NCBI GenBank assembly: GCA_019745975.1
Contig: JAIESQ010000045.1
Coordinates: 1 to 64,000, forward strand
Direction: 5' to 3'
Length of the DNA stretch: 64,000 bases
Origin: Pirellulales bacterium
GTDB lineage: Bacteria; Planctomycetota; Planctomycetia; Pirellulales; JAEUIK01
The notes under the pieces were generated by a model. That model ran no database searches. It was not told the DNA's origin and saw only the letters and a list, made by a program, of their open reading frames with translations. Shown here one piece after another: positions 37,739-46,656 of this stretch. The position numbers and the translations under genes were made by a program. Each line of letters begins with the position of its first letter. Positions within the stretch are counted from its first letter, which is position 1.

Positions 37739-39448
37739 TCAACTAAGTGTCGTGGCGGTGACATCGGTCGCGGTCTCGATTGGTTGCTCGTCCGGCCGGG
37801 CCGCCCACCAGCGGATTGCCATCTGCTGCGTCCATTGATCGGCGCAACTGCATCCGGCCAAGGCGCGCTCGAGTTCAACGGCGTCGGGATAGCGATCCTC
37901 CGGCGACTTCTCCAGGCAGCGCATGATGACCGCTTCGAGGTCGGCCGGCAAGCTGGCGTCCAGCTCGCGCGGCCGCACCACCGGCTCGCGGGCGTGGGCG
38001 ATCATTAGCTTCAGCGGCGACTCACCCCGGAACGGCGGCCGCCCCGTGAGCACGTAGTAGAGTACGCCCCCCAAGGCATAAATGTCTGAACGTGCGTCGG
38101 GCTCGCCTCCTTCGAGGAACCGCTCGGGAGCCAGGTACAAGGGCGACCCGGCGATCGTGCCGTCTTGCGTCAAGCGCATGTCGACCAACTCTTCGGTCGA
38201 CGTGGCCAGCCCGAAGTCGAGCAGCTTGGCGACATCGTACACGCCGCCGCGCTGCGAGGCGATGATGTTGCTCGGCTTGATGTCGCGGTGAATGATCCCC
38301 ATCGAGTGGGCTTCGCTCAGCGCCTGGCAAACTTGCCTTAGCAAGTGCACGGCCCGCTCGGGCTGCATGGGGCCTTGCCGTTCGACGACCTGCTGCAGGC
38401 TCAGGCCGGGAAGGTATTCCATCGCATAGTAGAAGGTGCCGTCGTCGGCCCGGCCGTAGTCGAAAATCTCGACGCTGTTCCAGTGAGTGAGCCGCGAAAT
38501 CGCCCGCACTTCGCGCTCGAAGCGGGCCAGCGCCTTGCTGTCGGCCGCCTGCCCGGGGCGGATCAGCTTTACCGCGCAAGGGCGTTTGAGCATCTGGTGC
38601 TCGGCCAGAAAGACCTCACCCATGCCGCCGGCGCCCAGGCGTTCGGTAAGGCGATACTGGCCCAATTGTCGCGCTTCGAACGCCTCGCGCCGCAACATGG
38701 TGACCTTGTACGAACCATACCAGGCGGTCGCGAAGCCCACGCCCGACACTGCCATCGCCACGGTCAGCTCGTTAGGGAAGATGATCGGCCAGATCGATAC
38801 GTGCAGCCAGCCGGCGGTCGCCAGCACGGCCAAAGGCGCCAGGCTCATCGCGCCCATCACCACAGCCCCGCGGCGCGGTGAGTTCGGAATGAAAGTGCCG
38901 TAGATTACTACCAGCGCGAACCACATCAACTCCACGACCATCGTCGAGCGCCGCACGCGGTCGATGTCGACCGCCGCCGCGGCACCCGGCGCGGCGAACA
39001 CCGGCACGGCCGCCTCGCGCAGCGAACTTAGGTGCAGGAATAAGAAAAACACGCACAACAGCCCGAAGATCGCCAGCTCCAGGCCGCGCAGCTCCTGCAT
39101 CGACAGGTTCCAACGGCTCCACAGTGCGATGGTGGCCAGCAACAGCACGACCATCACCAGGTAGCGATAGGCCAACAATGCCGAGCTGATCTGATCGCCG
39201 GGAAATGCCGTGCGCGCGCTACCGACCACCAGACCGCGCAAAGTGAAGAACAGCGTGGCCGCCAACAGCAAGGCCGCGGCCATGCGCAGCCGGCCGCGCA
39301 GTTGCAACTGCGTTTCGGCTGCGAGCTGAGGTCGTGTGCCGGCGACGAGCTCGACTTTCGGACGCTCGTGCGACGCCGAAATTTCGTCGACGATGGGGCC
39401 ATCGAGCGTATCGCCCGGTAATTCTGGGTTGCGCGAAGCGACGTTCAT
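37739..39448 (-). CDS. Hanks-type Ser/Thr protein kinase with N-terminal multi-pass membrane domain
   Basis: In this 569-aa protein about six hydrophobic helices occupy residues 55-250 and the kinase domain follows at 265-532, the reverse of the usual kinase-helix-sensor order. The kinase core is complete: glycine loop LGAGGMGEVF (271-280), Lys294 in CAVKLI, HRDIKPSN (387-394), DFGLA (411-415) and APE (440-442). It should autophosphorylate and phosphorylate targets. The membrane domain may sense a signal directly, since there is no sizeable extracytoplasmic domain. It is adjacent to, and probably cotranscribed with, the lysoplasmalogenase gene. Confidence 0.92.
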   Translation of the reverse strand: MNVASRNPELPGDTLDGPIVDEISASHERPKVELVAGTRPQLAAETQLQLRGRLRMAAALLLAATLFFTLRGLVVGSARTAFPGDQISSALLAYRYLVMVVLLLATIALWSRWNLSMQELRGLELAIFGLLCVFFLFLHLSSLREAAVPVFAAPGAAAAVDIDRVRRSTMVVELMWFALVVIYGTFIPNSPRRGAVVMGAMSLAPLAVLATAGWLHVSIWPIIFPNELTVAMAVSGVGFATAWYGSYKVTMLRREAFEARQLGQYRLTERLGAGGMGEVFLAEHQMLKRPCAVKLIRPGQAADSKALARFEREVRAISRLTHWNSVEIFDYGRADDGTFYYAMEYLPGLSLQQVVERQGPMQPERAVHLLRQVCQALSEAHSMGIIHRDIKPSNIIASQRGGVYDVAKLLDFGLATSTEELVDMRLTQDGTIAGSPLYLAPERFLEGGEPDARSDIYALGGVLYYVLTGRPPFRGESPLKLMIAHAREPVVRPRELDASLPADLEAVIMRCLEKSPEDRYPDAVELERALAGCSCADQWTQQMAIRWWAARPDEQPIETATDVTATTLS

Positions 39449-39929
39449 CGACGCACCGCCGCCGGGGCCTGCCGCCGCGAACCGTCGAACCGGCCCCGCG
39501 GCGGACTTACACCAGCGGCGCCTGGCCAGATCGATCGCTAGCGTCGCGGGTGAAGTTGACTCGATGTTCCGAAAGGAGAGTTCAGTATAGACCGCGGCAG
39601 CCACGTCGGGGAGCGGCCTTTGGTGTCTGGAACCGCCGAAATAGAACGACACGGCCAAATCACTCAGTTCCGCCAATTCGCGCCACACTAGCCCGAAGCG
39701 CAGCGAAGGTCGTTCGGCGTCGCCCCGCCGGCACTACCTGGCGAACTCGCACGCTCCCTTACAAACCCTTGCTGCGCTTCGGGCTGGTGTGAGGGACCAT
39801 GCGAGTTTACGAATCGCAACCCTTCCCCGTGCTACAATCCGTGGCGATCGCAACCGGCAAGCGATAAAACGGGGGCGGCCCGACCGCTTCACAACTCCAA
39901 GCGCCACTTGCTCGACAAGGAACCTTCGC
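39449..39929. other. Divergent intergenic region with nested palindromes
   Basis: This 481-base stretch separates the kinase (minus) from the DUF1080 gene (plus). Apart from the repeat described at 39686-39810 I see no gene. In-frame upstream extensions of both flanking genes exist but have no ribosome sites and cover the repeats. AAGGAACC just before the GTG at 39930 is the likely ribosome site of the plus-strand gene. Confidence 0.5.
39686..39810. repeat. Nested palindromic repeat (AGCCCGAAGCGCAGC family)
   Basis: Left arm 39686-39710 and right arm 39766-39790 are inverted copies built around agcccgaagcgcagc. A second pair, around gcgaactcgcacgctccc (from 39740) and gggaccatgcgagtttacg (to about 39810), is also inverted and partly interleaved with the first. 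The two hairpins cannot both form fully, so alternative structures are possible. It fits a dispersed palindromic element and lies about 120 bases upstream of the DUF1080 start. Confidence 0.7.
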
Positions 39930-41042
39930 GTGGCCCACACCGCTTCGACACTTCTCATCGGCATGGTTTTCGGCTTGACAATCGCCAGCGAAAACGTGCT
40001 GGCTCAAACCGATGCCGCCGCACAAAAGCCGGCCCGCTGGCTGGCCCACGACATGACTCGGCCCCGCCCGCCGGTGGTCGCGCCGGGCAAGCTTGCGCTG
40101 CCGGCCCCCGCTCCCAGCGACGCCTTGGTAATCTTCGACGGCAGCGACCTTTCCAAGTGGCGCAGCGCCGACGGCGGCCCCGCCAAGTGGAAAGCCCGCG
40201 ACGGCTACATGGAATCGGTCCCGTTGAGTGGCTATCTCGTGTCGGCCGACAAATTCGGCGACGTGCAACTGCACATCGAGTGGGCGACGCCGTCGCCGGC
40301 GCACGGCCGCAGCCAGGGGCGCGGCAACAGCGGCGTCTTCCTGATGAGCCTCTACGAAGTGCAGGTCCTCGACTCCTACGAAAACGAAACCTACGCCGAC
40401 GGTCAGGCCGGCGCCATCTACGGTCAGTACCCTCCGCTGGCCAACGCCTGCCTTCCGCCAGGCGAGTGGCAAGCATTCGATATCGCATTCCGCCGCCCGC
40501 GTTTTCACGACAACGGCACGCTCGAGCGCGCCGCGCGCATCACGGTCTTCCACAATGGCGTGGTAGTGCAAGACGCCGTTGAACTGTGGGGCCCCACGAC
40601 CTGGATGCAGAACCTGCCGTACACCTCGCACGCCGACCGGTTGCCCATCTCGCTGCAAGATCACGGCAACCCGGTGCGCTACCGCAACATCTGGGTGCGC
40701 GAGATCGTTGACCCCGTTGGCCCCGAGGCGACCAAGCTCCCCCAGCGCGAGCTCGTCACGCTGGCCACCAGCCAGCTAGAGAAGTTTGTCGGCGGTTATG
40801 GCAGCCTGCTAGGGCCTTTGGGAGAGATCAAGCTCGTAGGCGATCAGCTTCAGTTTCACATGAAGACCGGACAGGTGATCGACTTGCTGCCGTTGTCGGA
40901 TCACGAGTTCGCACTGCGCTGGACGGCGGCCTCGGTCGATTTCGAGCTCAAGGAGCCCGGCGATGTCGTCGGCTTCACGCTGAACCTGGCGGGCGACAAG
41001 CAAACGATCCGCAAGCTGCCGCCAGACAAGCAAAAAGAATAG
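39930..41042 (+). CDS. Secreted DUF1080 protein with C-terminal beta-rich domain
   Basis: The 370-aa protein has a signal peptide from the GTG (STLLIGMVFGLTIASENVLA), then a DUF1080 domain at about residues 60-250. Family motifs are DALVIFDGSDLSKWRS, GNSGVFLMSLYEVQVLDSYE and LPISLQDHGNPVRYRNIWVR. A separate C-terminal domain of about 100 residues follows. It is larger than, and clearly divergent from, the first DUF1080 protein in the window. GTG is preferred because AAGGAACC precedes it and the signal peptide begins there; an in-frame ATG at 39789 lies within the repeat region. Confidence 0.88.
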   Translation: MAHTASTLLIGMVFGLTIASENVLAQTDAAAQKPARWLAHDMTRPRPPVVAPGKLALPAPAPSDALVIFDGSDLSKWRSADGGPAKWKARDGYMESVPLSGYLVSADKFGDVQLHIEWATPSPAHGRSQGRGNSGVFLMSLYEVQVLDSYENETYADGQAGAIYGQYPPLANACLPPGEWQAFDIAFRRPRFHDNGTLERAARITVFHNGVVVQDAVELWGPTTWMQNLPYTSHADRLPISLQDHGNPVRYRNIWVREIVDPVGPEATKLPQRELVTLATSQLEKFVGGYGSLLGPLGEIKLVGDQLQFHMKTGQVIDLLPLSDHEFALRWTAASVDFELKEPGDVVGFTLNLAGDKQTIRKLPPDKQKE

Positions 41043-41101
41043 TTCGACATAGCGTCGCTTCCCCGTATGCCCGTACTTCTCGAGCCTCAAGCCTGCGCCG
41101 C

Positions 41102-41130
41102 GGGTGCCACTGCTGGCTTGTCCAGCAGTG
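41102..41130. repeat. Hairpin repeat (GTGCCACTGCT family), partial copy
   Basis: The segment gggtgccactgctgg, a five-base loop cttgt and ccagcagtg match the half-element seen in the actE repeat almost exactly. Only one half is present here, without the distal arm. It lies 60 bases after the DUF1080 stop and could double as a 3' RNA hairpin, though there is no T-run. Confidence 0.75.
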
Positions 41131-41213
41131 TTGGGCTGAGCGACTCGCGGATCGAAGTGTTAGTGACCGCATGCAGACGAGGTTCGGAACGAACCCTCTG
41201 CCCATGACCTTGT

Positions 41214-42125
41214 GTGGAGTATCCAGTGTCGGCGCCAACACTACGACAACCGACTCGAACCGTGCTGCTACCAGCGGTCGCATGGCTGGCGATTGCGGCC
41301 TGCGAGGTTCAGTCCGCCGAGCGCGTCGCTGAGTCCACCGCAGAGCAGCCCGCCGCAGCCGATCGTCCCAACGTCCGCGTGGCCGGCATCGTGCTCAAGT
41401 GGATTCGCGGCGACAAGGCGGCCAACCTGCGGCGCGTCGAACCGCTGATCCGGCAGGCCGCCGAGCGCGGCGCCCAGATCGTCTGCACCACCGAGTGCTT
41501 CTTGGACGGCTACGCCATCGCCGACAAGTCGATCCCGCTCGACACCTATCGCGCGCTTGGCGAGGCGATTCCCGACGGGCCCAGTTTTCGCAAGCTGGCG
41601 GCCCTGGCCGATGACCTCGATATCCACCTCATCGCCGGCATGCTCGAAGCCGACGGCGAGCTGCGCTATAACACCGCCGTGCTCATCGGGCCCGACGGTA
41701 AGCTCATCGGCAAATACCGCAAGCAGAAGCTCCAGCACGAACTGGTCCGCAACACACCGGGCAGCGATTCGCCGACCTTCGCGACCCCCTACGGCAAGAT
41801 CGGCCTGATCATTTGCGCCGATCGCACCGAGGCCGACATCGTCGGCCGCATCTGCGCCCGCGGCGCCGACTTGGTGATCTGCCCCTCGGGCGGCATGTTC
41901 GGCGAAAAGAAGAACGATCCGATCGTGCAGGCCCGCTCGCGCGAGAACCGCATCCCGATCGTCTTCGTCCACCCGGCCGAGTTTCTCGTTACCGGGTCGG
42001 ATGGCAAGATCGTCGCTCGCGAACTGGTTGGCGATCGGCTGCTGATCGACCCCGCGCAAATCGGCGGGCCCGAGGACAGCTCGGGCGTGTACACGGTCGA
42101 CTTGCCGCTGCCGGCCGCCCAGTAG
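41214..42125 (+). CDS. Secreted nitrilase-family carbon-nitrogen hydrolase
   Basis: The 303-aa protein has a signal-like N-terminus (TVLLPAVAWLAIAAC, possibly with a lipobox Cys) before the nitrilase domain. The Glu-Lys-Cys triad is visible: Glu in IVCTTECFLDGYA, Lys in LIGKYRKQKLQHE and Cys in IGLIICADRTEAD. GADLVICPSGG and ENRIPIVFVHPAEF are typical flanking blocks. It should hydrolyse an amide or nitrile outside the cytoplasm; export is unusual for the family but recurrent in planctomycetes. The GTG start has no strong ribosome site, so the N-terminus is uncertain. Confidence 0.88.
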   Translation: MEYPVSAPTLRQPTRTVLLPAVAWLAIAACEVQSAERVAESTAEQPAAADRPNVRVAGIVLKWIRGDKAANLRRVEPLIRQAAERGAQIVCTTECFLDGYAIADKSIPLDTYRALGEAIPDGPSFRKLAALADDLDIHLIAGMLEADGELRYNTAVLIGPDGKLIGKYRKQKLQHELVRNTPGSDSPTFATPYGKIGLIICADRTEADIVGRICARGADLVICPSGGMFGEKKNDPIVQARSRENRIPIVFVHPAEFLVTGSDGKIVARELVGDRLLIDPAQIGGPEDSSGVYTVDLPLPAAQ

Positions 42126-42219
42126 CACAGCGTCGATAGCGCGCTTTGCCGGCGATTCGCCGACAGGTTAAAACAGTCGCGCAATCGTCTCCTTTGCTAA
42201 CCCATTGGTGGATGCTTCG

Positions 42220-42993
42220 ATGCAACCCAACGCGTTATTCGATCTGACGGGGCGCGTCGCCCTGATTACCGGCGGCAGCAAAGGGCTCGGCAAGGCGATG
42301 GCCCGCGCCTTCGCCGCGGCTGGCGCCAGCGTGGTGATCTCCAGCCGGCACGAAGACGAGCTCCGCCAGGCCGCCGACGAAATCACGCTCGGCCTGCCGG
42401 CGCGCGCCGCGTATGTGGTGGCCGACGTCTCGCGTCGGCCCGAAGCCGAACGCCTGGCCCGCGAGGCCTGCCAGCCCTTCGGCCGCATCGACATTCTGGT
42501 GAACAACGCGGGGGGAAACGTACCGCAGCCGATCGACGAAATCACCGACGACGAGTGGGACCACCTCTTGGAGTTGAACCTCACAAGCTGCATGGTCCTC
42601 ACCCGCGCGTTGGTACCAGGCATGAAAGAGCGCCGCTGGGGGCGCGTGATCCACATTTCGTCGATCATGGGACTGGCCAGCAAGGAAGGGCGCAACGCCT
42701 ATTCGGCGACCAAAGCCGCCTTGATCGGCATGGCGCGCTCAAGTGCCCTGGAGCTTGGGCCGTTCGGAATCACCGTCAACTGCCTGGCGCCGGGTCCGTT
42801 TCTCACCGATTTGCCGATGAATTTGCTCAAGCCCGAAGAGAAGCAGACCTTCGCCGAGCGGACCGCCTTGCGGCGTTGGGGTGAACCGCGCGAGCTGGCC
42901 GGGCCCGCCTTGCTCTTGGCCAGCGACGCGGGGAGCTACATCACCGGCACGACGATCGTCGTCGACGGCGGCACGTTGGTGAAGACTTTTTAG
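42220..42993 (+). CDS. Short-chain dehydrogenase/reductase (classical SDR)
   Basis: The 257-aa classical SDR has the cofactor motif ITGGSKGLGKAMARAF, NNAG in DILVNNAGGNVPQ, catalytic Ser in VIHISSIMGLASK and Tyr-xxx-Lys in NAYSATKAALIGM. The C-terminus has PRELAGPALLLASDAGSYIT and GTTIVVDGGT. An Arg after the second strand (ISSRHEDELR) favours NADP(H). The sequence type resembles gluconate-5-dehydrogenase or 3-oxoacyl-reductase-like SDRs, but the substrate cannot be read. It is followed 29 bases later by an aldolase, which suggests a sugar-acid or 2-keto-acid degradation pair. Confidence 0.92.
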   Translation: MQPNALFDLTGRVALITGGSKGLGKAMARAFAAAGASVVISSRHEDELRQAADEITLGLPARAAYVVADVSRRPEAERLAREACQPFGRIDILVNNAGGNVPQPIDEITDDEWDHLLELNLTSCMVLTRALVPGMKERRWGRVIHISSIMGLASKEGRNAYSATKAALIGMARSSALELGPFGITVNCLAPGPFLTDLPMNLLKPEEKQTFAERTALRRWGEPRELAGPALLLASDAGSYITGTTIVVDGGTLVKTF

Positions 42994-43022
42994 CACCTCG
43001 CTAGCCAAGGCAGAGCCACGCG

Positions 43023-43778
43023 ATGTTCGACCAGCGCCCCAATCGAGCTCATCCGCTGCTAGGAATCTGGCAGTCGATTCCGTCGCCGGCGGTTTCGCGC
43101 TATCTGGCGCGCACTGGCTGGCCGGCGGTGATCCTCGACATGCAGCACGGGGCGATGAGTTTCGAAACCGCCTACGAGTGCGTGCATGTGCTGCGCGACG
43201 CCGGGAGCCAGCCTGTTGTGCGCGTGTCGGTCGGCGTGCCGCACGAGGTTGAGCGCGCGCTCGATATCGGTGCGGCGACGGTCGTCGTGCCGATGGTCAA
43301 CTCGCTGGCCGCCGCGCAGGCGTTGGCCGCCGCGGCCAAGTACCCACCGCTAGGGTCTCGCTCGTTCGGCGGCGACATGGCGGTACACGTTGGCGACGAT
43401 TACGCCGAACGCGCCAATCGCCAGACGTGGTTGCTGGTGCAGATCGAGCACGCCCGCGGCCTGGCCGAAGTCGAGGCAATCCTGGCGGTCGAAGGCGTCG
43501 ACGGCTGCTTTGTTGGCCCGACCGACTTGGCCCTCTCGATGGGCTTGCCGCGCGACAACTATGCCGAACACCCCGAACACCAGCGGGCGATGGCACGCAT
43601 CGTGGCCGCCTGCCAGAAGTCGCGGAAGATCGCCGGCTGCAACACCTACAGCTTGGACGACGCGCAGGCCAAGCTGGCCGATGGCTTCGACTTCATCACG
43701 TTGCGGTCGGAGGTCGACCTGTTTCTGACGGCCTCGAACGAGCTTCGTTCACGACTGCAGCAGTTGGTCGCGCCATGA
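43023..43778 (+). CDS. HpcH/HpaI family class II aldolase
   Basis: The 251-aa TIM-barrel aldolase has LGIWQSIPSPAVSRYLARTG at the start, VILDMQHGAMSFETA with the catalytic His, metal-binding Glu in LLVQIEHARGLAEVEAI and Asp in GCFVGPTDLALSMGLP. It should cleave a 4-hydroxy-2-oxo acid reversibly to pyruvate or glyoxylate plus an aldehyde using a divalent metal. The SDR upstream could supply or remove the carbonyl; pathway and substrate are inference. It ends 202 bases before the ABC operon. Confidence 0.9.
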   Translation: MFDQRPNRAHPLLGIWQSIPSPAVSRYLARTGWPAVILDMQHGAMSFETAYECVHVLRDAGSQPVVRVSVGVPHEVERALDIGAATVVVPMVNSLAAAQALAAAAKYPPLGSRSFGGDMAVHVGDDYAERANRQTWLLVQIEHARGLAEVEAILAVEGVDGCFVGPTDLALSMGLPRDNYAEHPEHQRAMARIVAACQKSRKIAGCNTYSLDDAQAKLADGFDFITLRSEVDLFLTASNELRSRLQQLVAP

Positions 43779-43980
43779 ACGCCGTGTTGTCGACTGGCGC
43801 CGCGCATGTCCGAAGGATTGCTTGCCCGCGATGCGAAGTTTCGGCGAGGGCGACACTTCGGTCTCGTAGTTCGAAGTTCCAACACAACGGCGGCGCTTTG
43901 GCTCTTTTGCTTTCCTCATGCGGATGCTCCCCGTACACTCAAAGTCGGGTAGCGCCGCGGAAGTTTCGGAGCAGAGGGCC

Positions 43981-46635
43981 ATGAAATCGAGTCGGCCGCA
44001 ATCGCTTTGCGGCGCTGGGCGCTGTCGACCAGCGGCACTGGTGCTCGTCGCGATCATCGCCCTGGTTGGCGTATCGGGGTGCGGCGGGTGCCGCCGCGCC
44101 GAGAACCCCGACGCGGCGCAACAAGCCAAGTCCGAGGCCGAGCGCGAAGCCGAGCGCAAACGGCTCGAAGCCGAGCGGGCCAAGCCCGACTTTGAGCTGG
44201 GCTCGAGCGCCTCGCTGCCGGCGGACCCCAACCGCATGCAGTTGTTTGCCAAGCCGGGGCACTGGACCGCGGCCCAGTCGCAACTGGTGGCCAATCACCA
44301 CGATTTTCGCGGGCGGTTTCGAACCGGCGCGCTCGACCTGGGAGCGGCCGCTCGGTTCCGGCTCGAAGTGACACGCGAAGTCGCTCTGGCGAAGGGACAG
44401 AAGAAGCGGATCGAGTTCAGCTTCTATCTACCGGCCGGACAGGAAACGAAGCAGGTTCCGCTGGCTCTGACGACCGACTCGGGCCGAGACGTGCTCGCCG
44501 CGCGCGATCCGGCGACGCGGCTGTTCGCGCATCAGTACTATTTCACGGTGCTGGCGCGCGAGCCCGACACGTTTCAGTTCGTGCGCCAGCTCGACACGCT
44601 GCAAGCTCCCAGCGGCAAGTACTTTTCGTTCAACGAACCGGTCGATCCGCACTATCGGTTGACGATCGTTGAACCTGGCAGCAGTGCCGCGCTACCCAGT
44701 CGCGCTGCGGCCTGGACCAGCGTGGCGGCGCTCGTGTGGGACGATTTCGATCCCAAGCCGCTGTCGCCCGAGCAGCAGCGCGCGCTCGTCGATTGGCTGC
44801 ACTGGGGCGGAGAGCTGATCGTCAGCGGCCCGCAGACGATCGACTTGTTGAAGCAGAGTTTTCTGGCCGACTATCTGCCGGCCGACGGCGCCGGCGCGGT
44901 TGAGCTGGGGGCCGAGCAGCTCGGCGAGCTCGATCGTGACTATAGCCCGGCGACCGCCGCGCTGCGGTTGCCGGCCGCGTGGACGGGCGAACGCTTGACG
45001 CCACGCAGCGGAGCGCGCGTGGTGCTGGGGAGCGACGAGCTGCCGCTGGTGGTCGAGCGCGCGGTGGGGAGCGGCCGGGTGGTGGTCACGGCCTTTCGCC
45101 TCAACGAACGGGCGCTAGCGCGGTGGCCGGGCTTCGACTCGTTCCTGAACTGCTGCTTGCTGCGGCGACCGAGCCGCAAGTTCTCGCGCGCCGGAAACTC
45201 GGTGGCGCTCGCCTGGCGCGATGAGCATTCGTGGTTCGATCCGCGGCGCGTTTCGCGGGTCCGCTACTTCAGCCGCGACGCGGGCGAGTGGCGCCCCTGG
45301 AATCAATTCGGAACGGCCGAGGCGCCGCGCGAAGACCCCAACAGCACCCGCCAACTCTTCTATGCCAACCAGGTTGTGCCAGGAGCAGCCCCGGCAGCCG
45401 AGGACCAGCCTTTCGCCCCGCCCGGCTTCGGCCCGGGCGTCGCCGGCTGGAGCGATTTTGGCGACGTCAGCCGAGTGGCCGCGGGGCAATTGCAGGAGGC
45501 GGCCGGCATCAAGATTCCCAGCGCCGAGTTCGTCGTGCGTGTGTTGGGGGTCTACCTGCTGGTGCTAGTGCCGTTGAACTTCGCGTTGTTCCGGCTGCTG
45601 GGGCGCGTCGAATGGGCGTGGCTGGCGGTGCCGGTGATCGCGCTGGGGGGCGCGCTGGCCGTAGTTTACCTGGCACAGCTCGACATCGGCTTTGTCCGCG
45701 CGCAGAACGAGCTGGCAATCGTCGAGCTGCAAGGCGCCTATCCGCGGGCTCACGTGACGCGCTACACGGCGCTCTATACATCGCTGACGACGCGCTATGC
45801 AGCCGAGTTCGACGATCCCGGCGGGGTCGCGCTGCCGCTGGCGGCGGCCGACGAGGCGTTGCTCCCCGGTCAGTCGCGCTCGACGATCGCGCTGGCCACA
45901 GATCAAACCGCGCGGCTGAGCGACTTTCGTGTGGCCTCGAATTCGATCGGCATGTTGCACAGCGAACACGTGCTCCCCTTGGCCGGCGGCCTGATGCTCG
46001 AGCCCGCGCGCGCCAACGCGCCTGATGCCTGGCAAGTGCGCAACGCCACCGGCCTGGCGCTGCGCGACGTGCGCGTGGTGCACCGCCACATCGGGCGAGG
46101 GGGGGATCGCTACGGCGCCGGCGACATGCCGCGCGATGGTCGAGCGGAAGTTGCCACGGTGGGCAATCTCGCGCCGGGCGAGGTACGAGAACTGACATTC
46201 TCGGCCATGCCGCGAGTATCAGTAGCACTCAAACAGGCTGTGGCGCCGCCAGTCAACGGCGCAGATCAATCGAGTGGCAAGACCGATCCGCATGCCAGGG
46301 CCGGTGCCGCAGCGGCGCCCATCGCTCGTCCCGACCACGCTGCGCTCGTCGAGCTGGCTATCGACGATTGCCTTAACGGCGAGTACCGGCTGGTGGCCTG
46401 GTGCGATGCGCCGCTGGGGGGCATGACGATCGAGCCGCGGGCGACGCAGTTGCAGCAATCGTCGCTGGTCGTGGCGCACTTGCAATACGATTCAACTGCA
46501 ACGGCGCTGGCGCGCGACAGTTCGAGCCGCCGTGAGGTGGAGCTGGAAATCGGCCGCTTGCCCGACGACCCAAACGTGTTCGACTACGGTGAACCGAAAC
46601 CAGCCGCGGAAGCAGCTCCCCCGCCGAATCCGTAG
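43981..46635 (+). CDS. Large membrane lipoprotein partner of an ABC exporter
   Basis: The 884-aa protein has a lipoprotein signal (ALVLVAIIALVGVSGCGGC), a charged coiled-coil segment (residues about 35-65) and a domain with a GATase-like element (LVDWLHWGGELIVSGPQTID) reminiscent of DUF4350/GldG-type proteins. Two helices follow at about 519-565, then a beta-rich C-terminal region and a Pro-rich tail. The family is not certain. It lies 21 bases before an ABC ATPase and its permease, so the three probably form one export complex. The ATG has GAGGG upstream; a TTG/ATG 63 bases earlier is less likely. Confidence 0.7.
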   Translation: MKSSRPQSLCGAGRCRPAALVLVAIIALVGVSGCGGCRRAENPDAAQQAKSEAEREAERKRLEAERAKPDFELGSSASLPADPNRMQLFAKPGHWTAAQSQLVANHHDFRGRFRTGALDLGAAARFRLEVTREVALAKGQKKRIEFSFYLPAGQETKQVPLALTTDSGRDVLAARDPATRLFAHQYYFTVLAREPDTFQFVRQLDTLQAPSGKYFSFNEPVDPHYRLTIVEPGSSAALPSRAAAWTSVAALVWDDFDPKPLSPEQQRALVDWLHWGGELIVSGPQTIDLLKQSFLADYLPADGAGAVELGAEQLGELDRDYSPATAALRLPAAWTGERLTPRSGARVVLGSDELPLVVERAVGSGRVVVTAFRLNERALARWPGFDSFLNCCLLRRPSRKFSRAGNSVALAWRDEHSWFDPRRVSRVRYFSRDAGEWRPWNQFGTAEAPREDPNSTRQLFYANQVVPGAAPAAEDQPFAPPGFGPGVAGWSDFGDVSRVAAGQLQEAAGIKIPSAEFVVRVLGVYLLVLVPLNFALFRLLGRVEWAWLAVPVIALGGALAVVYLAQLDIGFVRAQNELAIVELQGAYPRAHVTRYTALYTSLTTRYAAEFDDPGGVALPLAAADEALLPGQSRSTIALATDQTARLSDFRVASNSIGMLHSEHVLPLAGGLMLEPARANAPDAWQVRNATGLALRDVRVVHRHIGRGGDRYGAGDMPRDGRAEVATVGNLAPGEVRELTFSAMPRVSVALKQAVAPPVNGADQSSGKTDPHARAGAAAAPIARPDHAALVELAIDDCLNGEYRLVAWCDAPLGGMTIEPRATQLQQSSLVVAHLQYDSTATALARDSSSRREVELEIGRLPDDPNVFDYGEPKPAAEAAPPPNP

Positions 46636-46656
46636 ACGCATTCTCGGGTTGCCTCC

